A stretch of DNA of 64,000 nucleotides from assembly GCF_947492405.1 (NCBI RefSeq), contig NZ_CANLMP010000001.1, positions 1,116,001 to 1,180,000 of the forward strand. Reading direction: 5' to 3'. The DNA comes from an uncultured Aquimarina sp. (GTDB lineage Bacteria; Bacteroidota; Bacteroidia; Flavobacteriales; Flavobacteriaceae). Position numbers and translations under genes: made by a program. Below are positions 42,099 through 51,391 of this stretch, one piece after another. Every line of letters begins with the position of its first letter. Position 1 is the first letter of the stretch. Under the pieces are notes generated by a model. It made no database searches and had not been told where the DNA came from. It was given only the letters and a program-made list of their open reading frames with translations.

Positions 42099-44501
42099 TT
42101 ATAATTGTATCTCTACCTTCTCAATAACAGCAGAATTCCATTCAAAATCAATCGACAAACTATTGTCTTTTTCATTCCAATCAGTTCCAACAGTTTTACT
42201 TCCGACGGTAACAGATTTTGGAGCTTTTTCAACATTATGCACAATTAATGAGATCTTACGAGTTGTTTTAGTATAATCATTCCCTGTGTTAGCTTTTAAG
42301 TTTATAGAAAGTGTAGTATCGGTATTTTTACTTTCAAAATTTAGTATTTCATACTTTCCTTTCTCATATGCATTAGGAGTTTTACCATCATCATCATATA
42401 ATTTACCTACACCGTTTTTTACTGTCGTATCATAATAGTAATGTAAGATCAGTTCCTTAGTACTATAGGCTTCTGTATGCTGAACCGTTTCAACCATTGG
42501 AATAAATGACCCTTCTTTTACAAATACCGGAATATGATCTTCTGATGTTTCTACAGTAATATATCTTCCTCCTTCATATTTTTGACCACTAAAAAAGTCA
42601 TACCAATTAGCACCTTTAGGAAAGTATACATCTTTTGACACCACTCCTGATTTTACAATTGGAGACACCAAAAAATTATCACCCCATAAATACGTATTAG
42701 ATACTGTTTGTAATTCTTTAGTATCGTCATCTTCAAAAAATAATGGTCTCATTAATGGAATTCCAGTCTGATTGTTCTCAAATGCTAAGGTATAATTGTA
42801 TGGAAGCATCTGATACCTAAGTTCGATACTCTTTTTAGCAAGTTCTTTGGTTTTTTTATCGTGAAAAACCGGTTCTGGAGCGATATGTTCTTGTGCGTGC
42901 GGTCTATAAATAGGTTGAAAAACTCCATATTGTAACCAACGTGTATATAATTCCGCATCAAATTTTTCTCCACCAGCAAATCCCCCAAGATCCGAATGCA
43001 TATATCCTAATCCCTGAATTGCCATAGACAAAGCAATTTCTGTCTGTGGTTGCAATCCTCCCCAACTTCTACTAACATCTCCTGACCACGGGATCATACC
43101 AAATCGTTGTGATCCAGAATATCCTGCGCGCATTAAGATAAACGGACGCTGCTCTGGAAAATCTTTTTTATATCCTTCCTGAACCAATCTTGCCCAATCG
43201 TGGCCATAAATATTATGCACTTCATCAGCCGATCCGGTAGCGTGCAATAACGTAGAAGGATGAACTTCTGGTTCTCCCAGATCTCCCCACCATCCTGACA
43301 CTCCATATTCTTGAGTATAGGTTTTATAAATATTCCAGAACCAAGCTGCACCTTTCTGATCATAGATATCTACAATTCCTGTATTACCAAAATAGAAATC
43401 ATAGGTAAAAGGATTTCCTGCAGCATCTTTTCCTAAGACTTTTTCGGCAACGGCTTCATCCCATTTTTTTGATGTTGATAAAACAAAAGGCTCTGTTATC
43501 AATATTGTCTTTACCCCTTGATCTTTGAAATCATTAATCATTTGTTTAGGGTTAGGAAATGAATCTTTAAGAAACTCCAGATTACCCATATGCCCTTTGA
43601 TATCTTTTCCGAACCAATAAATATCTAGGATTACCGCATCTAGTGGAATAGAATCATTCTTAAACTTAGCAATAGTTTCTTTGGTTTCTTTTTCTGAGTG
43701 ATACCCAAAACGACTGGCAAAATTACCAAAAGCCCATCTAGGAGGTAATGGTTGTTTACCAGTTAAATCCGTATACTGATCCATCAAATCTTTCCAGTCA
43801 TCACCAGCTACAACTTGATACGTTTTTCTACCATTAATAGTCTCATAACTAAGTGTATTATCCTTTTTACTATCGATATCCAAAAATCCAATAGGTGCAT
43901 TATCAAAATGAACCGCATATGTCTTAGAAGACAGTACTAATGGCATGGTATAGTTCATGAGTTCAGAACGGGTTTCATATCCATAATGTGCTTTATTATA
44001 TAATTGTAATCTATTTCCTCTTCTATTCATTCCCACTACCCTAGCTCCTGCTCCATAAATAACTTCTTCTTTATCTAGATTAAAATTCAGAATCTCGGTA
44101 GAATCAGTTTTGATATATCCTAACTTTTCAGAAATTAACTTCTTATCCTTATAGATATAAGATATATGAAAAGGTTCTTTAGTGATACGAACTTGAATTC
44201 CATCAGAGCCATATACAATAGTATTATCGGTTTCTGTTAACTGCGATACTATTCCTTTTTCTAAAATCACTGCATGCGAAGTTGGATTATACGTTTCTCC
44301 GGTAGGAATAAAAGAAGTTTCTACAATCTTATCAGAATATAACTTGATTATATATTTCCCATTATCCCTAGAAATCTCTATAAATCGATCTTCTTGGTAA
44401 CTATCTATATTAACAATAAAATCGCTTGTAGCTGTTCTGCAGGAAAGCATTAAAAAAGTAAGTGTTCCGAAAAACAAAAAGGAAAAAAAACTTGACTTCA
44501 T
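42099..44501 (-). CDS. Glycoside hydrolase family 31 lipoprotein (alpha-glucosidase type)
   Basis: An 800-residue exo-acting retaining alpha-glycosidase. A lipoprotein signal ends at C21 (TFLMLSC), so it is anchored in a membrane or on the surface. The TIM barrel carries the nucleophile D407 in SGWWGDLGEPE and the acid/base D475 in IPWSGDVSRSWGGLQ. The substrate loop AYGYE-like segment (AHYGYETRSEL) and the C-terminal beta-sandwich with DUF5110-type strands are present. Substrate (maltose-type alpha-glucan versus alpha-xyloside) cannot be settled by eye, though the WWGDLGEPE sequence favours the alpha-glucosidase or 4-alpha-glucosyltransferase branch. It is a single gene with a perfect -7 element. 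Confidence 0.92.
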   Translation of the reverse strand: MKSSFFSFLFFGTLTFLMLSCRTATSDFIVNIDSYQEDRFIEISRDNGKYIIKLYSDKIVETSFIPTGETYNPTSHAVILEKGIVSQLTETDNTIVYGSDGIQVRITKEPFHISYIYKDKKLISEKLGYIKTDSTEILNFNLDKEEVIYGAGARVVGMNRRGNRLQLYNKAHYGYETRSELMNYTMPLVLSSKTYAVHFDNAPIGFLDIDSKKDNTLSYETINGRKTYQVVAGDDWKDLMDQYTDLTGKQPLPPRWAFGNFASRFGYHSEKETKETIAKFKNDSIPLDAVILDIYWFGKDIKGHMGNLEFLKDSFPNPKQMINDFKDQGVKTILITEPFVLSTSKKWDEAVAEKVLGKDAAGNPFTYDFYFGNTGIVDIYDQKGAAWFWNIYKTYTQEYGVSGWWGDLGEPEVHPSTLLHATGSADEVHNIYGHDWARLVQEGYKKDFPEQRPFILMRAGYSGSQRFGMIPWSGDVSRSWGGLQPQTEIALSMAIQGLGYMHSDLGGFAGGEKFDAELYTRWLQYGVFQPIYRPHAQEHIAPEPVFHDKKTKELAKKSIELRYQMLPYNYTLAFENNQTGIPLMRPLFFEDDDTKELQTVSNTYLWGDNFLVSPIVKSGVVSKDVYFPKGANWYDFFSGQKYEGGRYITVETSEDHIPVFVKEGSFIPMVETVQHTEAYSTKELILHYYYDTTVKNGVGKLYDDDGKTPNAYEKGKYEILNFESKNTDTTLSINLKANTGNDYTKTTRKISLIVHNVEKAPKSVTVGSKTVGTDWNEKDNSLSIDFEWNSAVIEKVEIQL

Positions 44502-44533
44502 ATATAATAAGTGTTTCTGATTTAGATAAGAAT

Positions 44534-44541
44534 CAAATATA
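44534..44541 (-). promoter_or_regulatory. Promoter -7 element TATATTTG
   Basis: Perfect TAnnTTTG match on the minus strand, 32 bp before the ATG of the GH31 gene, with a TTA at about the -33 position. Confidence 0.6.
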
Positions 44542-44829
44542 CTAGAATCCCTTTAGAATAAGGACATAACAATAAATAGCAATACCGAATTATTGAATTT
44601 TCAGTTAAACAAGAGAAACGCAAGAAAAATCACAACGGTTTACTACAACGATTTCGTTAATATAAAGACTTCTTTTTTTGCTTAGTAATACAATTCATAC
44701 AGCAGTTACAGTATCATAAAACACCTAACCTTATCCTAATAATTTGTTGAGATAGATTAAACGTTTTGGTAATACCGAAGCTATACTTTTAGGATGTCAA
44801 TAACCAATTTAATCTTAATCATATTACAC
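44542..44829. other. Divergent promoter region between GH31 and phytase-like genes
   Basis: No gene. It contains a near -7 element TACTTTTA (44784-44791) preceded by the palindrome TTTGGTAATACCGAA (44765-44779), which fits the same TWYGGY-N3-RCCRWA pattern as the sites near 32500 and 32885. The ATG at 44794 is too close to this element to be a start, so 44830 is preferred. Confidence 0.5.
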
Positions 44830-47694
44830 ATGAAAAATCATTCTAACTCCTTATCCAGTCAATGCAGAAAACTAATAAGCCTCTCAATATGTTTAGGCTT
44901 GTTTTTTTCTTTTTCAGCTATGGCGCAAACACAAAAAAATGAAACGAAATCACAATTTGATCTTCCAAAAGACAATCATTATGGTAATGAAATCTACGCA
45001 AAAGGAAAAGGAAAATCCTTCAGAAATTTTGGGGATTTATTATTTTCCAGAGCAGTATTAAAAGCTTCAAGTTTTTCAGAAGGACCTACTTCAGGTCTTT
45101 TTATTGGTGATGGGCCAATCAATGAACAAGAACTTCCTTTCACAAACAAACAACCTATTCAAGGGTTTTCGGCGGTACTGAACAATATGGATGGAACCTT
45201 TACTGCAATGTCTGACAATGGTTTCGGGAGTATTGAAAACTCTTCGGATTACAATTTACGCTTATACAAAATCAAACCAAGATTCGAAACACTTTTTAGA
45301 AGAGGTGAAGGAGATATTCAGATATTAGAATATCTAGAATTAAAAGATCCTAACGGATTAATCCCATTTACAATTACCAATCATTTTAGTCAAGATAGAA
45401 TATTAACAGGTGCTGATTTTGACATTGAATCTATCCAGAGAACAAGTAATGGTGATTATTGGATCGGAGATGAGTTTGGTCCTTTCTTATTACATTTTGA
45501 TAAAAACGGAGTATTATTAGATGCGCCCTTTGTGTTACCTGATCTAGATAATCCTGGCAAAGAATTACGATCACCACAAAATCCATTTAGTGAAGAAGCA
45601 AGTGCTATAAGAGTTATGAATGCAATGAGATCACATGCACAAGCTAACGGAAGTAAACCACCAGTAATGTCGCCTTGGTTCGTTATGCTAGATGATAATG
45701 ATGAAAATACGGTGGTTGGAAGCAGAACAACGCCTTCTAATGGTTTAGCAGAAGCATCAAGTGAATTATTTAATGTTTCTTCATTAAACCGAGCAGGACA
45801 TCCTGTAGTTGTATATACGGTAAACGATACTCAAAACATGAATCGTTTATTAGATTTAGACTTACAAGGGATTATTTCTGATCGCCCAGACCTATTATTA
45901 GAGGCAGTACAAAATTTTGATAAAAATCAAGATGGGCGTGCCGATTATATGGATGCAGATGGTCTTATCGATGTAAATCTTTTTGACGCGCAAGGACATC
46001 GTGGTGCTCGAAATTTACGTCCGGAAAACACCCTACCATCTATGGAAGCTGCCTTAGACTATTTAATGCCTACATTAGAAACAGATTGCGGAATTACATT
46101 AGATGGAATCCCTGTATTAGATCACGATCCACATATAGAAGCCGCTAAAACAAGAAAAGCAGATGGAACTGCTTATGAATTCGAAGATGAAGTATTGGTA
46201 AAGGATCTTACGTTATCTACTATTCAAAACACTTTTATTGCGGATAAAATATTAGCAGGAAGACCAGCACAAACTAATGATCTTTCCCTATCTCCAGTGT
46301 CTGTAGCTTTTTCTAATGAAAAAGGTTTTATCGATCCTTACGTCATGCCATCACTACAGCAATTATTTGATTTTGTAGAATTTTATGTAGAATTTTATAA
46401 AAATGGAGAAGGATCTGCTCATCAAGAAGCAACAAAACGTTGGATGAATGCCTCTAAAGTTCGTTTCAATATAGAAACTAAAATCAACCCAAGAACGGAT
46501 CTCGATGATCGCGGAGATGTTTTTGCTGAGAGAACATTTGGTCCTGAAACATTTACTAAAGCAATTGCAGATATTATCGTTGCAAATGGATTAACAAATC
46601 GAGCAGATATACAAAGCTTCGATTTTAGAACATTACTAATTTCTCAAAAAGAATATCCAGAAATAAGAACAGTTTGTTTATTTGGTGATTTCCCTAAAGT
46701 TGGAAATGCTGGTGATGGTACCAACTTACAAGATCAAAACGGAGAGAATACTCCTTGGTTAGCAGGAATGTACTGGCCTTATAGAATTACAAAACTAGAT
46801 ACGCCATTTAATGTAAAACAAAGTGGTGGTTTTGAAGGAATGGCTTTAACTACTGACAACACCAAATTATTACCGCTACTAGAAAAACCTTTAGAGGGAA
46901 GTGAAAATAATAACTTATTAATTCACGAATTTAGTTTGGCGAGTAAATCTTACACCAATAAAAAGTATGAATATCCTCTTAACGAAAGAGCTTCTGCTAT
47001 TGGTGACTTTATTATGTTTAGTGGACAAAGAGGAGTAATTATAGAACGTGATGGATCTCAAGGTGATCTTGAAGGGTTCAAAGCTATTTATGAAATAGAA
47101 TTAAATAACGATTCTACTATGGTTCAGAAACGATTAAATGTTGATTTATTAAAAATCAGAGATCCTAGAAGAATTTCAGAACCAGGTTTACCTGGAGATA
47201 TAGGAATCGGTAGAGATTTTGCATTTCCTTTTGTAACTATAGAAAGTGTTATAGTATTTAACCCTTACCTAATAGGTGTTTTAAATGATAACAATTATCC
47301 ATTTAGCGTAGGACGACACGTGGGTGAAGGGTTACCAGATGATAATGAGTTTATTCTTATTTGGTTAGATCAAAGATTAGGATCGCCTTGGTATAACCAT
47401 CGTAATAATATCTCAAGGCTCCAGGATCATGAATTCAAAACCTATCCTAATACTTTTACAGATCAAGTTACTTTCTCTAGTACCAATAAAAACATAAACT
47501 CTATAGCAATAGATATATTTGATATAGCAGGAAATCTTATAAAAAAAGAGCGCTTTTTGAATACTGATGAGAATGGTTTTCAATATACTTGGAATGGTCA
47601 AACAGACAATGGAACTGAAGTAGCTAAAGGAGTTTACATTGCAATCATAGAAGCAGAAGGTGAATTTTTCAAGAAAAAACTGGTAAAAAAATAA
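44830..47694 (+). CDS. Secreted phytase-esterase/GDPD protein with permuted GDPD order
   Basis: A 954-residue secreted protein with a signal peptide (ending SAMAQ). Residue numbers here count from the ATG at 44794, 12 higher. An esterase-like phytase domain begins near 78 (GDLLFSRAVLK, MSDNGFGS, SIQRTSNGDYWIGDEFGPF). At about 325-371 comes a segment that looks like the end of a glycerophosphodiester phosphodiesterase (HPVVVYTVND, LQGIISDRPDLLL). Next is a Ca-type loop DKNQDGRADYMDADG, and only then the start of a GDPD: GHRGARN (H402, R403), PENT, D431, and DHDPHIE at 443-449. The phytase part resumes at about 655. A FlgD/T9SS-like sorting domain ends the protein. It is predicted to release phosphate from phosphodiesters or phytate at the cell surface. 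Confidence 0.75.
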   Translation: MKNHSNSLSSQCRKLISLSICLGLFFSFSAMAQTQKNETKSQFDLPKDNHYGNEIYAKGKGKSFRNFGDLLFSRAVLKASSFSEGPTSGLFIGDGPINEQELPFTNKQPIQGFSAVLNNMDGTFTAMSDNGFGSIENSSDYNLRLYKIKPRFETLFRRGEGDIQILEYLELKDPNGLIPFTITNHFSQDRILTGADFDIESIQRTSNGDYWIGDEFGPFLLHFDKNGVLLDAPFVLPDLDNPGKELRSPQNPFSEEASAIRVMNAMRSHAQANGSKPPVMSPWFVMLDDNDENTVVGSRTTPSNGLAEASSELFNVSSLNRAGHPVVVYTVNDTQNMNRLLDLDLQGIISDRPDLLLEAVQNFDKNQDGRADYMDADGLIDVNLFDAQGHRGARNLRPENTLPSMEAALDYLMPTLETDCGITLDGIPVLDHDPHIEAAKTRKADGTAYEFEDEVLVKDLTLSTIQNTFIADKILAGRPAQTNDLSLSPVSVAFSNEKGFIDPYVMPSLQQLFDFVEFYVEFYKNGEGSAHQEATKRWMNASKVRFNIETKINPRTDLDDRGDVFAERTFGPETFTKAIADIIVANGLTNRADIQSFDFRTLLISQKEYPEIRTVCLFGDFPKVGNAGDGTNLQDQNGENTPWLAGMYWPYRITKLDTPFNVKQSGGFEGMALTTDNTKLLPLLEKPLEGSENNNLLIHEFSLASKSYTNKKYEYPLNERASAIGDFIMFSGQRGVIIERDGSQGDLEGFKAIYEIELNNDSTMVQKRLNVDLLKIRDPRRISEPGLPGDIGIGRDFAFPFVTIESVIVFNPYLIGVLNDNNYPFSVGRHVGEGLPDDNEFILIWLDQRLGSPWYNHRNNISRLQDHEFKTYPNTFTDQVTFSSTNKNINSIAIDIFDIAGNLIKKERFLNTDENGFQYTWNGQTDNGTEVAKGVYIAIIEAEGEFFKKKLVKK

Positions 47695-47730
47695 GCCAGA
47701 AATTAACCAACTTTCTATCAATAAAAACCA

Positions 47731-47762
47731 AAAAAGACCTGCTAATTTAAGCAGGTCTTTTT
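47731..47762. terminator. Bidirectional terminator
   Basis: A 13-bp stem with core AGACCTGC/GCAGGTCT (47731-47743 and 47750-47762) and A/T runs, between convergent genes. Confidence 0.87.
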
Positions 47763-47780
47763 ATATATTTTTAAAACACC

Positions 47781-48299
47781 TTAGTTTCTAGGATACAAAA
47801 ATGATTTTTCGACCTCAAAATCGACTACTCCATCCTTTCTAACATCATAAATTATAAACAATTGCCCCCAATAAACACCATCTGTAAAATCGGCTATTAT
47901 CCATTTATGATTTAGTAATCGAACTTTATTAATAGCCATATTTCCTTCCATTCCTACAAAAGGAACAATTGGATTATCTGTACCTGCTTTATTTTGACTT
48001 ACTATTTGATCACTGATCGTTAATTCTAATTTTTTTGCATCATAGCCTTGTTCTTCAAAATAGCTAATCGCCTCTTCATCACTATCTAATGAGAAATAAG
48101 TAAGATCCAAGATTTTTTCAATTAGTGAATCTTTTTCCAGATCTTTATATTTTAATTCTTCTTCCTTCTCCCCTATTTTTTTTACTAAATTTTCAATCTT
48201 ACCATCATAAGATTCCTTGGCCTTTTTGGCATTCATAAACTGAAACAAAATGAACAACACTGAAAAAATAAATAAGTATAAAAATATTCTACTTCGCAT
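47781..48299 (-). CDS. Single-pass membrane protein with coiled coil
   Basis: A 172-residue protein with one N-terminal membrane helix (SRIFLYLFIFSVLFILFQFM), a charged coiled coil (about 25-65, with heptad-like Leu/Lys/Glu), and a C-terminal compact domain: AISYFEEQGYDAKKLELTISDQI and WIIADFTDGVYWGQLFIIYDV. The domain probably faces the periplasm. I do not recognise the function. Its start codon is 1 bp from the stop of the phosphodiesterase gene, so the two are translationally coupled. That suggests a functional link with the enzyme. Confidence 0.7.
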   Translation of the reverse strand: MRSRIFLYLFIFSVLFILFQFMNAKKAKESYDGKIENLVKKIGEKEEELKYKDLEKDSLIEKILDLTYFSLDSDEEAISYFEEQGYDAKKLELTISDQIVSQNKAGTDNPIVPFVGMEGNMAINKVRLLNHKWIIADFTDGVYWGQLFIIYDVRKDGVVDFEVEKSFLYPRN

Positions 48300-48300
48300 A

Positions 48301-49062
48301 TTAAATTTTGATTTTTAGATTATCGTAGGCAATAAAAACGTTTTTTGGTAATTGTTGTTGTACTTCTTCATGAAATCCTAGCATATGGCTGATATGCGTT
48401 AGGTAAGCCTTTTCTGGTTTAATCTCATCAATAAATTCTAATGCTTCTTCCAGATTAAAATGAGAATGATGTGGTTCTATTCTCAATGCGCTTACCACCA
48501 ATACCTTGACACCTCTTAATTTTTTTCTCTCTTCTTTTTCAATGGTTTTTACATCCGTTAAATACGCAAAATCTTTGAATCGGAATCCAAAAACCTGTAA
48601 TCGATTATGCATTAAATTTATCGGAATCACATCCAGGTTGCCCAGTGAAAATGGTTGGTTAGTTAGTTCATTTTCTATAACACTGGGGGCTCCTGGATAT
48701 TTATTCTCTGAAGAAAATATATAGCTAAATCTTACTCTTAAAGATTCTAATACTCTTTTATGTGCGTAAACCGGGATATCTCCTTGCCTAAAGAAAAATG
48801 GTCTTATATCATCCATTCCCATGGTATGATCCGCATGTTCATGAGTAAAAACGATACCATCTATCCTATCCACATTATTCGCTAACATTTGCTGTCTAAA
48901 ATCAGGTCCACAATCGATAACATATTGATATTCATCCCAAGCTACCATTACTGATACTCTTAATCTTTTATCTTTGGGGTCTTTACTCAAACACACAGGA
49001 TGTGAGCTTCCTATTATAGGAATCCCCTGCGATGTGCCTGTGCCAAGAAATGTAACCTCCAT
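48301..49062 (-). CDS. Metallo-beta-lactamase fold phosphodiesterase, PhnP/RNase Z-like
   Basis: A 253-residue hydrolase. The first ligand motif H74-E-H76-A-D78-H79 (FTHEHADHTMG) is intact and later His residues (NLMHNR, TDVKTIEK, LTHISHM) provide further metal ligands. The N-terminal GTGTSQGIPIIG and the segment RLRVSVMVAW fit the PhnP-type cyclic phosphate phosphodiesterase or related tRNase Z-like group. The true substrate (for example a cyclic ribose phosphate) cannot be told from sequence alone. No phn genes are nearby. It is followed with a 1-bp gap by the membrane coiled-coil gene. Confidence 0.85.
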   Translation of the reverse strand: MEVTFLGTGTSQGIPIIGSSHPVCLSKDPKDKRLRVSVMVAWDEYQYVIDCGPDFRQQMLANNVDRIDGIVFTHEHADHTMGMDDIRPFFFRQGDIPVYAHKRVLESLRVRFSYIFSSENKYPGAPSVIENELTNQPFSLGNLDVIPINLMHNRLQVFGFRFKDFAYLTDVKTIEKEERKKLRGVKVLVVSALRIEPHHSHFNLEEALEFIDEIKPEKAYLTHISHMLGFHEEVQQQLPKNVFIAYDNLKIKI

Positions 49063-49235
49063 ATTTTATATTGAGTGAAAGCAAATGTAATTATAATTTT
49101 TTTGCTCAAAAAGTAATTCATTTCTGCTACTCATTATTTATACCTATTATAAAATGCGAAAATTTGCCTCCAGTTTTTTTTAATAATACTTAATGTATTA
49201 GTAACTTTACATAAACAAAAAAAGCCCTTTTCGCT

Positions 49236-50681
49236 ATGCCTATTACTATCATGGGAGACAAAGAATTTGAGTCTGTCCCTTCACTTAAGAGTAAAGCCTT
49301 ACGAATTAATCTTAATGCTAATATCTATGGTACCTTTGCGGAAATTGGTGCCGGTCAGGAAACTGCACGTAATTTCTTTAGAGCTGGTGGTGCCTCTGGT
49401 ACTATTGCAAAGGCTATGAGTGCATATGACAAAGATTTTAGTGATGCTATCTATGGTATCGAAGATGACAAGCGTTATGTTACCGAAGCTAGATTAAAAA
49501 AAATGCTAAGGCATGAAGTTCGTCTTATAGAAGAACGTATTACCAGAGAAAAACATCCAAACAAACTATTTTTTAGTTATGCCAATACGGTAGCTACTAT
49601 AGATTTTGCCAAGAAATATAAAGGACATGGTTGGGTTGGTATTCGATATCAAACAAAACCAGATGAAGATTATAATGAAATTATACTTCATATTCGTTTT
49701 CATGAAAACGATGCCAGATTGCAACAAATGACTCTTGGAGTATTAGGTGTAAATCTTATTTATGGAGCTTACTACAAATACGATAATCCAAAAAAACTTT
49801 TACGATATCTATATGATCATTTAGACAAAGATCAAATTGAAATTGATACTATCAATTTTTCGGGACCTAGATTTAAAAAGGTAGATAACCGATTAATGAG
49901 TTTGCAGTTGGTTAAAAATGGAATGACAGAAGCAGTAATGTTCGGACCAGATGGTAATAATGTGTTACCAGCAGCTGTTTTATATAAAAAGAATATCCTA
50001 GCACTTAGAGGAAGTTTTAGACCTGTGACTAAAGTAAATATGGATATTTACAAAAAATCTCTTAATATGTTCCTGAATGAAAATAAGGTACGTAAAGAAA
50101 AAACAATAGAGATTTTTGAAATTACTCTTTCTAATCTTAGAGCAGAAGGAGAAATTGATGAAGAAGATTTTATGTGTAGAGCCCGTTTGCTTTGTTCTCT
50201 CGGACAAACGGTAATGATCTCTAATTTCCAGGAGTATTATAAGGTTGTGGAGTATTTCTCTAACTACACAAAAGAACGTATGGCGTTATCCATGGGTGTA
50301 AACAATCTAGTTGATATTTTTGATGAGAAATATTACCGACACCTAAGTGGTGGTATTCTGGAAGCCTTTGGTAAACTTTTCTTTAAAGATTTAAAAGTAT
50401 ATTTATATCCACTAAAAGATCCTAAAACAGGTAAACTTACAACTAGTGAAAATCTTAAGGTACACCCTAGAATGAAAGAATTATATAAATTCTTTAAACA
50501 CAATGGAAAGCTACAAGATATAGTAGATTATGACCCTACTATTATGGACATATATTCCAGAGAAGTACTTCAGAAAATCCAAGAAGGAGAATCTGGATGG
50601 GAAGAACAATTACCAGATCTTATTCCTGAAATGATTAAAGAAAATAATTTCTTTGGTTATAAAGAAACGGAAACGGTATAA
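49236..50681 (+). CDS. Conserved protein of unknown function (about 480 residues)
   Basis: A 481-residue soluble protein with no signal peptide, no membrane helix and no motif I can name. The N-terminal block NANIYGTFAEIGAGQETARNFFRAGGASGTIAKAMSAYDKDFSDAIYG (in parts) looks highly conserved. A later part, FSYANTVATIDFAKKYKGHGWVGIRYQ, and RLLCSLGQTVMISNFQEYYKV are further landmarks. It is sometimes annotated as a nicotinate-nucleotide adenylyltransferase, but the H-x-G-H motif of that family is not visible. A second ATG lies at 49251. It is followed by a 148-bp gap and no co-directional partner, so context gives no role. Confidence 0.75.
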   Translation: MPITIMGDKEFESVPSLKSKALRINLNANIYGTFAEIGAGQETARNFFRAGGASGTIAKAMSAYDKDFSDAIYGIEDDKRYVTEARLKKMLRHEVRLIEERITREKHPNKLFFSYANTVATIDFAKKYKGHGWVGIRYQTKPDEDYNEIILHIRFHENDARLQQMTLGVLGVNLIYGAYYKYDNPKKLLRYLYDHLDKDQIEIDTINFSGPRFKKVDNRLMSLQLVKNGMTEAVMFGPDGNNVLPAAVLYKKNILALRGSFRPVTKVNMDIYKKSLNMFLNENKVRKEKTIEIFEITLSNLRAEGEIDEEDFMCRARLLCSLGQTVMISNFQEYYKVVEYFSNYTKERMALSMGVNNLVDIFDEKYYRHLSGGILEAFGKLFFKDLKVYLYPLKDPKTGKLTTSENLKVHPRMKELYKFFKHNGKLQDIVDYDPTIMDIYSREVLQKIQEGESGWEEQLPDLIPEMIKENNFFGYKETETV

Positions 50682-50829
50682 TTAAGCTGTTACATAAGTT
50701 ATTTAGATTACGGACGATTTATTATAATTAATCGCTAATATACTATTGTAATTATGTTTTATAATTATATATGACTGTTATGGTCAATTAATTCAAAATC
50801 TGTAATTCAATTTTTATGTAAATAGAAAT

Positions 50830-51291
50830 ATGAAAACTAAAATTGCTTATTATAATGTAAACAGATTTGCGCCATATATTATATATAGTTCTGTTTTTTT
50901 GATAATATTTCTATATGCTTTAATAACTAACCACAAAAAAATTGAGCTTCTAGGAATTATTATGATAGTAGTATTTATAATAGGAATCTTAATAGATATT
51001 ATGTGGTTATTATTTGGTAAAATTCAACTAAGTATTGATAAAAAACAATTTATAATTGAAAAGAAATTGTTTAACATAAAACTCTTTAATAAAAAAGTAA
51101 CCAGACCATTCGATGTTGAATTAATTCACAACCTTAAATCTGATTACTATCTAGCCCGTAATCCATTTAATTGGTTTACATTTTATCATAAAAATGGACT
51201 TAAGTTTATGAAAAAAAATGGTGACTTAATTTATGAAATAGGATTAAATGATAATGTTAATGCAAACTTGATTTTCGAAAATATAAAATAA
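50830..51291 (+). CDS. Small membrane protein of unknown function
   Basis: A 153-residue protein with two hydrophobic helices (about 12-30 and 40-62). They are followed by a Lys-rich soluble tail (IQLSIDKKQFIIEKKLFNIKLFNKKV) rich in beta-like alternation. The PH-like pattern of membrane-anchored cytoplasmic domains (bacterial PH/YcxB-like) would fit, but this is only an impression. Its codon use and spacing (101 bp to the LytTR gene) suggest a possible unit with the next gene. Confidence 0.55.
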   Translation: MKTKIAYYNVNRFAPYIIYSSVFLIIFLYALITNHKKIELLGIIMIVVFIIGILIDIMWLLFGKIQLSIDKKQFIIEKKLFNIKLFNKKVTRPFDVELIHNLKSDYYLARNPFNWFTFYHKNGLKFMKKNGDLIYEIGLNDNVNANLIFENIK

Positions 51292-51391
51292 TAATGTGCA
51301 GATAGATCTATTAGTTCATGTATTCTTGTTTTGCTAAGATTTGATATTGTTCAACATTATGACACATCTTAAATAAAGATTATATTTTTTA

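Noticed and set aside
49236..50681. Assignment as nicotinate-nucleotide adenylyltransferase
   Set aside because: The nucleotidyltransferase H-x-G-H motif and the ISSTxxR-type motif are not visible in the protein, and its length is more than twice that of the enzyme.
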